Source: Zhihengliuella sp. ISTPL4 (GTDB lineage: Bacteria > Actinomycetota > Actinomycetes > Actinomycetales > Microbacteriaceae). Taken from it: DNA of 64,000 nucleotides. The notes beneath the pieces are model-generated. The model saw nothing but the letters and a program-made list of their open reading frames with translations, searched no databases and was not told where the DNA came from. The stretch lies in NCBI RefSeq assembly GCF_002848265.1, contig NZ_CP025422.1:3465630-3529629 (forward strand), written 5' to 3'. A program made the position numbers and the translations under genes. Shown in pieces: positions 10,853 to 17,481 of the stretch (positions are counted from its first letter, which is position 1; each line of letters opens with the position of its first letter).

Positions 10853-11803
10853 ATGTCGAGCGACGAAACGCCGAACGTCCCCGCCCCTCGCAATTCGCGC
10901 GAGGCCGTGCGGGAGAAGGCACAGAAGGTGCACGCCCAGCAGTCGCGGGCGCGTCTCATGCGACGGATCATCATCGGCGCGGTCGCGATCATCGCGGTCG
11001 GCGCGATCGGGACCGCCGTGACGCTCGCCGTGACCTCGCAGACCTCCAAGCCCCAGCTCAGCCCGAGTGGCATGGAGGCCGATGGTGTCGTGGTGACGGA
11101 CGTCGCGTCCGCCGCGATCGCCGGCTCGGCCTCGGCCACGCCCGATCCCGAGCCCAGCGAGGCCGCCACCACGGAGACGCCGTCTCCCGAGCCCTCCGCG
11201 GCCGGCGCCGTCGAGGTGCACGTGTACGTCGACTACCTCTCGCCGGACGCGGGCAAGTTCGAGCGTGCCAACGCCCGTCTGCTCTCACAGTGGATCGAGG
11301 ACGGCGCCGCCACCGTCAGCTACCACCCGGTCGCGCTGCTGACCGCCAGCTCCAACGGCACGAAGTACTCGCTGCGCTCCGCCGCCGCGGCCGCCTGCGT
11401 TGCGACGCACTCGCCGGACCAGTTCTACGCGTTCAACCACGATCTGCTCGACGACCAGCCCGAGGTGGGCAGCGACGGGATGTCGGATGAGGAGCTCGCC
11501 AACCTCGCGGGCGCCGTCGGCGTGGACAACGTCAAGACCGTGCGCTCCTGCATCCAGGACGGCGACTATGTCAGCTGGGCGAAGGAAGCGACCACCAGGG
11601 CACTCGAGGGGCCGCTCCCCGGCTCCGACGACCTCGTCCTCACCGCCGCCCCGATGATCGTCGTGAACGGCGAGGCGTACGTCGGCGCGCTGGACGACCC
11701 GCAGGAGCTGTCGACGTTCGTCATGTCCGTCGCGAGCGAGGCGTACTACGAGTCGGCGACCCCGACGCCGAGCCCGACCGCCACCTCGGCGCCGGCCGAG
11801 TAG
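10853..11803 (+). CDS. Membrane-anchored thioredoxin-fold (DsbA-like) protein lacking the CxxC
   Basis: 316 residues: a basic cytoplasmic N-terminus, one membrane helix (about 38-62), a Ser/Pro/Thr-rich linker (63-118), and an extracytoplasmic DsbA/Thioredoxin_4-like domain (119-295). At the place where active members read CPxC, this protein has DYLSPDAG (127-134), with Ser130 and Ala133 in place of the two cysteines. The cis-Pro region APMIVVNG is retained. Only Cys182 and Cys233 remain. It is therefore unlikely to be a CxxC oxidoreductase and may be a chaperone or binding protein. ATG at 10853 with AAGAGGAACG upstream. Confidence 0.85.
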   Translation: MSSDETPNVPAPRNSREAVREKAQKVHAQQSRARLMRRIIIGAVAIIAVGAIGTAVTLAVTSQTSKPQLSPSGMEADGVVVTDVASAAIAGSASATPDPEPSEAATTETPSPEPSAAGAVEVHVYVDYLSPDAGKFERANARLLSQWIEDGAATVSYHPVALLTASSNGTKYSLRSAAAAACVATHSPDQFYAFNHDLLDDQPEVGSDGMSDEELANLAGAVGVDNVKTVRSCIQDGDYVSWAKEATTRALEGPLPGSDDLVLTAAPMIVVNGEAYVGALDDPQELSTFVMSVASEAYYESATPTPSPTATSAPAE

Positions 11804-11844
11804 TCCGTCACACGCCCCCGCCATCGCTAAGCTGTGATGGCATC

Positions 11845-11884
11845 CGCCGACTTGGCGCAATTGGTAGCGCACCGTACTTGTAAT
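11845..11884 (+). repeat. Left attachment repeat (5' half of tRNA-Thr)
   Basis: 40 bp identical to 15097-15136, ending in the anticodon loop of tRNA-Thr. Downstream the sequence diverges and cannot complete a cloverleaf, so this copy is not a functional tRNA. It probably marks the original left part of the host gene; a TAAGCT sequence (11828-11833) just upstream could be the former tRNA -10. Confidence 0.85.
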
Positions 11885-11903
11885 TCAGATCGGGCGAATC
11901 TCA

Positions 11904-12022
11904 GGGGTTTGCGCGGGGTATCGCGAGGTGGACGTAGTCGAGGATCGTCTACTCACTGGGTTGCTGAGGGTATCGCTCGACCGCGCGTAATGTGCGGGGT
12001 ATATGCGGGGTTTATCGCGAGG
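11904..12022. repeat. Candidate integrase arm-type sites, left end
   Basis: Short, related direct repeats cluster just inside the left end: GCGCGGGGTATCGCGAGG (11911-11928), GAGGGTATCGC (11977-11985 region), TGTGCGGGGT (11991-12000) and TGCGGGGTTTATCGCGAGG (12004-12022). Sequences with the same TGTGCGGGG core recur near the right end at 15023-15041. This is the layout expected of tyrosine-integrase arm sites. Binding is inferred, not shown. Confidence 0.5.
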
Positions 12023-12044
12023 CTCTGCGAACCGTTTGGGGAGG

Positions 12045-12896
12045 TCACTGCCCGAAGGTCTGCGATGCGAGTTCTCCCTCGTACACGGAGCGGTTACCTG
12101 CCGGCCACGCTCCGAGGTGGAAGTAGCGAGTCCAAAGAGCCCAGATGAGTTGCCACGACTCGGACTCCGGATCCACCGTGGTGACGGGCAGCCCGAGAGA
12201 GCGGGCCGCGTCGGGGCCCACTGTCGCCCCGTGCATCGTGGCATCGTCGACAAGCGGCCCTTTGAGCTTCTCCGCAATCTGGGATCGCGAATCCTCGTCG
12301 AGACCGGAACAGGAGAGGGCCTCTTCGATGAGCGTGTAACTACGAGCCATCGCGGAACGCGCCTGTTCCACCATCAGCATGTTCACGTCGGCGAGTAGGC
12401 CCGAGTAGAGAGGGAACGTATCGGGGGCCTCGGCAACGCGCGCCTCAGCGTCCTTGACCGCCTGCTCGATCTCCTTCGCCCCTACCAGGCGGCCGTTGAT
12501 GGGAAACTGCGGGTCGACGGGGCCGAGGTCGCTCGAAGCTGTCATCAGGATCTCGTGGGCCCCAAGGGCCATGATCGTCGCGGCGGACTTCGCCATATCC
12601 GGGATGATGATGGTCAGGCGGCTGCACCGAGCCTGCATGGCTCGCACGAGACGCACTGCAACCTCACCATCCCCTCCAGGGCTGGATAAGAGCAGGTGAA
12701 GCTCCTGCTCGGGACTAGCCCCGGACAGGAGTTCCTCAAGGAGCGTTACTGAGTGATGGAACACCTGGTCCACCATCACGATCAGGCGTGCGCGGGTCAG
12801 CTCCTGATAACGCCGGATCAGCTGCTGCCGGTCGTAACGATCGGCGTGTTGAGCGGAGAAAAGATGCGTCCGCTGACGGGGCGCCCCGTCGGTCAC
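12045..12896 (-). CDS. ClpP-fold serine protease, serine dehydrogenase-proteinase (SDH) type
   Basis: 283-residue cytoplasmic protein with the ClpP/crotonase fold of the SDH proteinase family. Visible motifs are the oxyanion loop SSPGGDG (71-77), the likely nucleophile Ser104 in AKSAATIMALGAHEI, the SSDLGPVDPQ loop (121-130) and a probable catalytic His222 in MHGATVG followed by AARSLGLPV. No signal peptide or membrane helix is seen, unlike SppA. The GTG start overlaps the stop of the upstream small ORF as GTGA, so the two are coupled. It is cargo of the tRNA-Thr element. Roles in phage-element or defence biology are possible, but the substrate is unknown. Confidence 0.8.
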   Translation of the reverse strand: MTDGAPRQRTHLFSAQHADRYDRQQLIRRYQELTRARLIVMVDQVFHHSVTLLEELLSGASPEQELHLLLSSPGGDGEVAVRLVRAMQARCSRLTIIIPDMAKSAATIMALGAHEILMTASSDLGPVDPQFPINGRLVGAKEIEQAVKDAEARVAEAPDTFPLYSGLLADVNMLMVEQARSAMARSYTLIEEALSCSGLDEDSRSQIAEKLKGPLVDDATMHGATVGPDAARSLGLPVTTVDPESESWQLIWALWTRYFHLGAWPAGNRSVYEGELASQTFGQ

Positions 12897-13081
12897 GAGG
12901 CGATCCGGCCAACCTGGCCCCTGAAGCTGGACGGCTTGCCCGCACGGGCGACGCTTGCTGCGTCTCGTGCCCGCCGAGCGACGGCGGCCTTCTCCTGCCA
13001 GCTGTTGTCCGCTCCGCGCGGTGCGGAGATCACGTTCTGCGAGTTGCGCTTCTGCCGAGTCGCCACCGCACTCACCCCCAT
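12893..13081 (-). CDS. Small basic protein coupled to SDH-type protease
   Basis: 62 residues from the ATG at 13079-13081, basic, with many Ala/Arg/Ser and no recognised domain. Its TGA overlaps the GTG start of the protease gene (GTGA), a strong sign of real translation. An alternative GTG start at 13064-13066 would be better served by a GGGGGTGAG ribosome site and would give a 57-residue product. It might be a substrate, adaptor or regulator of the protease; that is inference from the coupling only. Confidence 0.55.
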   Translation of the reverse strand: MGVSAVATRQKRNSQNVISAPRGADNSWQEKAAVARRARDAASVARAGKPSSFRGQVGRIAS

Positions 13082-13236
13082 CGATTCTGATGGGTAATTA
13101 TGCGCACAGGGTACGGACATCGCACAAGATGACACGCTCCGCGTGGAGATGCGGCGTGAGCATTCGTCGTGAATGTCGGTGGTTGGTGGGACATTGACCG
13201 GGCGGGGAACAGGGCCTCGCAGGAAGCAGGGTTGCT

Positions 13237-13494
13237 ATGTCTGGGTTCAGTCAGACGCCCGCGCAGAAGCGGGCGATGGAGAAGCTGCTGCAGGACGCCG
13301 CAGCGAGGGTGCAGACCGACGCGAACGCGAAGGTGCAGAACATCCTCCGGGAGGTTGACGACGCGTTCAGGGGGCGGCCAGTGGGTGAGGTTCGGCGGGA
13401 GCTTGAACGCCGCCTGATCGCGTTGGGCGCCCGGCCCGGTCGCGACCTGCCGGAGTATGCGCAGGCGATCAGCGACGGGACTCTCGAACGATGA
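13237..13494 (+). CDS. Small hypothetical protein of the element
   Basis: 85 residues, predicted mostly helical, charged, without cysteine, membrane segment or recognised domain. The ATG at 13237 follows an AGGAAG ribosome site about 13 nt upstream. Its stop overlaps the next small ORF by 4 nt (ATGA), which supports both as a coding pair. It lies on the strand opposite to the protease pair. Confidence 0.6.
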   Translation: MSGFSQTPAQKRAMEKLLQDAAARVQTDANAKVQNILREVDDAFRGRPVGEVRRELERRLIALGARPGRDLPEYAQAISDGTLER

Positions 13495-13610
13495 GCCGCG
13501 AGTTCGAGCTGAAGATCCCCGAGCATGCGACGCCCGAGGAAGAAGAGCGGCTGGTTGACGAAGCAACGGACCGAGAGATCGCCAAGATGCTGGACGGGCT
13601 CGGCCTCTAG
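13491..13610 (+). CDS. Very small acidic protein (39 aa)
   Basis: 39-residue acidic, helical peptide (MSREFELKIPEHATPEEE at the start) whose ATG overlaps the preceding stop (ATGA). It has no recognised domain. An intrinsic terminator follows 20 nt downstream, consistent with a two-gene transcript. A size this small and an acidic charge would suit an antitoxin, anti-repressor or adaptor, but nothing in the sequence decides this. Confidence 0.5.
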   Translation: MSREFELKIPEHATPEEEERLVDEATDREIAKMLDGLGL

Positions 13611-13630
13611 CGCATCACACCCGTAGAAGG

Positions 13631-13656
13631 CCCTCACCCGGTTGCTCGGGTGAGGG
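13631..13656. terminator. Terminator between convergent element genes
   Basis: Perfect 10-bp stem (13631-13640 and 13647-13656) with a 6-nt loop, followed on the plus strand by a short pyrimidine-rich run. It separates the plus-strand small ORF pair from the minus-strand 85-residue ORF. Confidence 0.7.
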
Positions 13657-13665
13657 TCTCCTGTG

Positions 13666-13923
13666 TCAGCGACCGGGGGATGATGCGAGTTCTTTCCCGC
13701 GGGCTTTGATCGCGGCGGCAGTGTCTTCGTAGTCGGCGAAGCGGTGGACCCGCTGCACGAGGATCGCGCCGCGGGTGAGAGGGGTCGCGAACAGCTCGCC
13801 GCCGATCGTGACTGTGTCAGGAGCATGGCCGTTTCCGTTCTCCGCCCGAATCCGCGTCGCGAGCTCGATCCACTCTTGCCATTCACCTGACTCGGTGAGC
13901 GTGAACGTCTTCGGCTGTGGCAT
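13666..13923 (-). CDS. Small hypothetical protein of the element
   Basis: 85 residues from ATG 13921-13923 (MPQPKTFTLTESGEWQEW at the start). It has an alpha/beta look with no membrane segment and no cysteine. No domain is recognised. It is divergent from the integrase with only 33 bp between the starts, so their promoters must overlap or lie within coding DNA. The reading frame stays open upstream across the integrase, but that part is a shadow. Confidence 0.55.
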   Translation of the reverse strand: MPQPKTFTLTESGEWQEWIELATRIRAENGNGHAPDTVTIGGELFATPLTRGAILVQRVHRFADYEDTAAAIKARGKELASSPGR

Positions 13924-13956
13924 CGCATAGAAGCCGGCACGCTGTGACCGGTCTGA

Positions 13957-14993
13957 GTGGAACAGACGGTTCAGGTCGGCGTCGGCAAGTGGCGTGCGCG
14001 TACACGGTATCGATTCGATGACGGGAAGCTGCGCCAGGTCGAGCGGTTCGCCCGGTCCCGCGCGAAGGCCGAGGCGGCGCTCAAGCAGGCGCTGACGACG
14101 ATCCAGGCCGGCACCGCGACCGAGGTGAAGCGGGAGACGCGGATCCGCGATCTCGGCGAGCGGTTCCTGCTCTCGAAGGCCGATAGGGCGCCTCGGACGC
14201 TCGAAACGTACAGGCACAGCGTGCGGAAGGTGCTCGTCCCGCGCATCGGTGACCTCACGGTGTCCGAAGCCAGTCCTGAGCGGCTGCAGCGCACCTCGAC
14301 GCGATCGCGAAGGAGAACGGCCCCGGGGAGGCGAAGAAGGCCCGCGCGGTGTTGTCCGGCATGCTGGGCCTCGCCGCGCGCTCGGACGCGGTGAAGGCGA
14401 ATTCCGTCCGCGAGCTCGCGCCGATCCAGGCGAAGGCCGTGGGTGCTACCGCCGTCCCTCTTGACGTGCTCCCTGTTCTGCTCAGCACGCTCGCCACAGA
14501 CGAAGCCGCGAGCGAATCGGGGCTCTCCGACCTCGTGACGTTCATCGCCGGCACAGGCGTCCGAATCAGCGAGGCGCTCGACCTGAACGTCGGCGACGTC
14601 GACGGCAATGTGGTGACGATCCGGAAGTCAAAGACGACGGCGGGTGAGCGACGAATCACCGTGCCCGCGGCTGTCGCCGACATGCTCGAGCGGCGAACCC
14701 GATCAAACTTGAGCGGGTTGCCGCTGTTTCCCACAGTGCTCGGCAAGCGCCGCGATCGCCGGAACACCTCGGGGGAGTGGCAGGCAGCCCGGGAGCGTCT
14801 CGGGCTCGGCGACTACACGTTTCACTCGTTTCGGAAGACGGTGGCGACAGCCCTCGACCAGGCAGGCCTCTCTGCGCGTGACATCGCCGAGTATCTCGGC
14901 CACGCGAACCCGTCGCTCACGATGAACACCTACATGAGCAAGACCGTCGGCGGCCGGAGGGCAGCGGACGCTCTCGATCCGGCGCTCGGATAG
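13957..14993 (+). pseudogene. Tyrosine site-specific integrase, frameshifted
   Basis: Phage-type tyrosine recombinase that would move the element between attL and attR. The N-terminal arm-binding and core-binding parts read from GTG 13957 through ERLQR (to 14292). The catalytic part continues in the -1 frame from 14292 (reading on as HLDAIAKENG) to the stop at 14991-14993. One C appears to be missing at about 14291-14293. All catalytic residues survive in the second part: Arg in TGVRISEAL, Lys in the IRKSK hairpin, H-x-x-R in HSFRKT, LGH, and the nucleophile Tyr in MNTYM. No slippery heptamer is visible, so this looks like a mutation or sequencing error rather than programmed frameshifting. 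An in-frame TGA at 13954 fixes the upstream limit. Confidence 0.85.
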
Positions 14994-15022
14994 ACTCAGA
15001 TCCAGCGCTTACCCAGCGCAAA

Positions 15023-15041
15023 TGTGCGGGGTTTGTGCGGG
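15023..15041. repeat. Candidate integrase arm-type sites, right end
   Basis: Two TGTGCGGG copies, 15023-15030 and 15034-15041, match the core of the repeats at the left end. They lie between the integrase stop and the tRNA-Thr gene, where right-arm sites are expected. Function is inferred. Confidence 0.45.
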
Positions 15042-15096
15042 ATCGGGTACCACCGAACTCGCTAACACCCTGCAAGGTCCGCGGAATTTCGCGGTT

Positions 15097-15136
15097 CGCC
15101 GACTTGGCGCAATTGGTAGCGCACCGTACTTGTAAT
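15097..15136 (+). repeat. Right attachment repeat inside tRNA-Thr
   Basis: 40 bp identical to 11845-11884, covering the acceptor 5' strand, D arm and anticodon loop of the intact tRNA-Thr. Strand exchange most likely took place within this sequence, probably near the anticodon. Confidence 0.85.
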
Positions 15137-15173
15137 ACGGGGGTTACGGGTTCGAGTCCCGTAGTCGGCTCCA
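15098..15173 (+). tRNA. tRNA-Thr (anticodon TGT)
   Basis: 76-nt cloverleaf with a 7-bp acceptor stem GCCGACT/AGTCGGC, D arm GCGC, anticodon stem CCGTA/TACGG with loop CTTGTAA, T arm with GGTTCGAGTCC, and encoded CCA. It reads ACA codons. The 5' half belongs to the right attachment repeat, so the upstream sequence, and hence the promoter, is supplied by the inserted element. A TAAC sequence about 35 nt upstream is a possible -10. Confidence 0.95.
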
Positions 15174-15179
15174 CACGCG

Positions 15180-15221
15180 AAGGCCTGCATCCCTTGGAAA
15201 CACGGGGATTGCGGGCCCTTT
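15180..15221 (+). terminator. Terminator after tRNA-Thr
   Basis: Imperfect GC-rich hairpin, left arm 15180-15193 and right arm 15204-15221, ending in CCCTTT. It lies just after the tRNA 3' end in host-derived sequence. Confidence 0.6.
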
Positions 15222-15324
15222 GCGTATCCAGGCGAGGAGCGCTGCCCACGTGTGCGCCCTCAGGGCCCAGCTCGCGCTCGCACCACTCGCCGTCGCCCCT
15301 CGGGCCCAGCGCTAGGCTCTGCGC

Positions 15325-15612
15325 ATGAGCGAACCCGCGGACGAGTCCGGCCCGTCGCTGAGTCAGCAGCGGCTCGCACTGCAGCGACGGAAGACATGGG
15401 CGATCGTGCTCGCCGTGTTCTGGACGGTGAGCGCCGTCTGGTGGCTGAGCTCTGGTCTTCTGACGGACGCACGCGCCCTCGACGTGATGCGGGTGGCCGT
15501 CGGGGCGGTGAGCGTGGTGTTGGCGATCGCGCACGTGCTCACGTTGAGGCGCGCGCTCCGGGACATCCGAGATTTCGAAGCGCGACACGGCGCGGACGCG
15601 GGCGGCCGATAG
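15325..15612 (+). CDS. Small two-helix membrane protein
   Basis: 95 residues with two membrane segments (about 25-44 and 55-72), a polar N-terminus and a charged C-terminus ending in a coil-like helix (RRALRDIRDFEARHG). ATG at 15325. No domain or function recognised. It is the first host gene to the right of the integrated element. Confidence 0.7.
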   Translation: MSEPADESGPSLSQQRLALQRRKTWAIVLAVFWTVSAVWWLSSGLLTDARALDVMRVAVGAVSVVLAIAHVLTLRRALRDIRDFEARHGADAGGR

Positions 15613-15755
15613 CTGGCCGGTGCTCATCGCACACCCCCAGCAGCAAGCAGTGCGGCGTCGGCGGCACCTCGGGGTTCCAGAGCAGGCCCGTCGTTGGCTC
15701 GGGCTCGCGCCCCGCATATCACGTGTCACGTCGGAGGGTGTTATGTTACTGGGGT

Positions 15756-15788
15756 GCAGGTGGCCGGCACCCCGCCCCGGCCACCTGC
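15756..15788. repeat. Perfect 12-bp inverted repeat upstream of aldo/keto reductase
   Basis: Arms 15756-15767 and 15777-15788 with a 9-nt C-rich loop, in the 233-bp gap between two plus-strand genes and 57 nt before the aldo/keto reductase start. It could be a terminator for the small membrane-protein gene or an RNA hairpin in the reductase leader. Nothing else is obvious in this gap. Confidence 0.5.
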
Positions 15789-15845
15789 GCATCTTTCCGT
15801 TCCGTCGCGGGAATTCTCGCGCCGCTCGCGGTGGTTGTCCCGAAC

Positions 15846-16799
15846 ATGACCCGCATCGGCTCCAGTGACCTCGACGTCTTCCCCCTCGCCCTCGGCGGCA
15901 ACGTGTTCGGCTGGACCGCCGACCGTGACGCCTCCTTCGCCGTCCTCGACGCTTTCCTCGACGGGGGCGGTGACTTCATCGACACGGCGGATTCCTACAG
16001 CTCATGGGCTCCCGGCAACGAGGGCGGCGAGAGCGAGACGATCATCGGAACGTGGCTCGCGGCGCGGAAGCCCCAGGGCGTGGTCGTGGCGACCAAGGTC
16101 AGCCAGCACCCCGCCTTCCGCGGTCTCTCGGCCGGCAACGTCCGCCGGGCGGCGGAGGCGTCGCTTGCCCGCCTCGGCGTGGACGAGATCGACCTCTACT
16201 ACGCGCACTTCGACGACGAGTCCGTGCCGCTGGAGGAGACCGTGGCGGCGTTCGGCGCCCTCGTCACGGACGGTCTCGTGCGCCACGTGGCGGTGTCGAA
16301 CTACACGGCCGACCGCATCCGCGAGTGGATCGACATCGCGGACCGCCTCGGCGTCGCGCGTCCCGTCGCCATCCAGCCGCACTACAACCTCGTGCACCGC
16401 AACGACGTCGAGGACACCATCATCCCCGTCGCCGAGGAGTTCGGGTTGAGCCTCGTGCCGTACTACGCGCTGGCCAGCGGCTTCCTGACGGGGAAGTACC
16501 GCTCGACGGACGCCGGGGGGGCGGGCTCGCCGCGGGCCGCCGGCGCCGCGAAGTACGCGACCGACGCGGGACTGCGGATCATCGACGAGCTGGAGGAGAT
16601 CGGCGGCGCGCACGGCGCCTCGGTCGCCGCGACGGCTCTGGCCTGGCTGCGCGCGCAGCCGACCGTGGTCGCGCCCATCGCGAGCGCCCGGACGGTGGAG
16701 CAGGTGCCGGATCTGCTCGCCGGAGCGCGGCTCGAGTTGTCGTCCGCGGAGGTCGAGCGCCTGAACCGCGTCTCCGCCTGGACGCCGCCGCAGGGCTGA
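15846..16799 (+). CDS. Aldo/keto reductase
   Basis: 317-residue NADPH-dependent (beta/alpha)8 oxidoreductase of the YghZ/Tas-like subgroup. The catalytic tetrad is visible: Asp46 and Tyr51 in DFIDTADSY, Lys84 in VATKVS, and His121 in YYAHFDD. The C-terminal cofactor loop PIASARTVEQV is present. The substrate is not predictable. The start is the ATG at 15846 without a clear ribosome site; an in-frame GTG at 15831 is an alternative. Convergent with the response regulator gene. Confidence 0.9.
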   Translation: MTRIGSSDLDVFPLALGGNVFGWTADRDASFAVLDAFLDGGGDFIDTADSYSSWAPGNEGGESETIIGTWLAARKPQGVVVATKVSQHPAFRGLSAGNVRRAAEASLARLGVDEIDLYYAHFDDESVPLEETVAAFGALVTDGLVRHVAVSNYTADRIREWIDIADRLGVARPVAIQPHYNLVHRNDVEDTIIPVAEEFGLSLVPYYALASGFLTGKYRSTDAGGAGSPRAAGAAKYATDAGLRIIDELEEIGGAHGASVAATALAWLRAQPTVVAPIASARTVEQVPDLLAGARLELSSAEVERLNRVSAWTPPQG

Positions 16800-16806
16800 C
16801 CCGCCC

Positions 16807-17481
16807 TCACCGGCCGACGAGACCGAGCCGGTGCGCGAGGATCACGGCATGGATCCGGTCTCGCGCCCCGAGCTTGGCCAGGATGCGACCCACGTGCGTC
16901 TTGACCGTGGATTCGCCGACGTAGAGGGATGCGGCGATCTCGGCGTTGGTGAGTCCCCGTCCGATCGCGACGAAGACCTCCTGCTCGCGCTCGGTCAGGG
17001 AACGGTATCCGGCGTCTTCGATCTCGTCGACGACGCCGGTGGCGCCTCCGAACTGCGGCCCGACGTGTTCCAGCAGCATGCGGGTCACCCGCGGAGCCAG
17101 GGCCGCGTCGCCGCGGTGCACGGCGCGGAGGGCGGAGAGCATCTCGTGGCGCTGGGCGTCCTTCAGGAGGAAACCGCTCGCACCGGCGCGGATCGCCCCG
17201 AACGCGTATTCGTCGAGGTCGAATGTCGTGAGGACGAGCACCCGGGTCTCGGGGTGCGCGCGGACGATGGCCGTCGTCGCGGCGATCCCGTCGAGCTCCG
17301 GCATCCGGATGTCCATGAGCACGAGGTCGGGGGCGAGGGCGGCGCTCTGCGCGATGGCTGCTTTCCCGTCCGCCGCCTCGCCGATGACGACGATGTCAGG
17401 CTCCGCTTCCAGGACCATGCGGAAGCCCAGCCGGATCAGCTCCTGGTCATCGACCAGAAGCACGCGGATCGGCGACGTCAT
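16807..17481 (-). CDS. NarL/LuxR-family response regulator
   Basis: 224-residue response regulator: receiver domain with phospho-acceptor Asp57 (LVLMDIRMP) and a C-terminal LuxR helix-turn-helix (LTEREQEVFVAIGRGLTNAE). The ATG at 17479-17481 overlaps the stop of the upstream histidine kinase gene by 4 nt. With the downstream-facing ABC exporter genes on the same strand, it forms the common actinobacterial unit in which a NarL-type system controls an ABC-2 exporter, often in response to cell-envelope or antibiotic stress. Confidence 0.92.
   Translation of the reverse strand: MTSPIRVLLVDDQELIRLGFRMVLEAEPDIVVIGEAADGKAAIAQSAALAPDLVLMDIRMPELDGIAATTAIVRAHPETRVLVLTTFDLDEYAFGAIRAGASGFLLKDAQRHEMLSALRAVHRGDAALAPRVTRMLLEHVGPQFGGATGVVDEIEDAGYRSLTEREQEVFVAIGRGLTNAEIAASLYVGESTVKTHVGRILAKLGARDRIHAVILAHRLGLVGR

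Larger units (their letters stand above)
11845..15136. mobile_element. 3.3-kb integrative element in tRNA-Thr
   Basis: The block is bounded by two identical 40-bp copies of the 5' half of tRNA-Thr(UGU), at 11845-11884 and 15097-15136. It contains a tyrosine recombinase next to the right end, integrase arm-type repeats just inside both ends, and five other ORFs not related to the flanking genes. There are no replication, conjugation or phage structural genes. The integrase has a one-base frameshift, so the element is probably immobilised. It may be a satellite-like island or the remnant of a larger element. Confidence 0.85.

Noticed and set aside
11845..11920. Second tRNA-Thr gene
   Set aside because: Only the 5' half is present; sequence after 11884 cannot form the anticodon 3' strand, T arm or acceptor stem.
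14284..14303. Programmed -1 frameshift in the integrase
   Set aside because: No slippery heptamer or downstream pseudoknot is visible, and integrases of this type are not known to need one.
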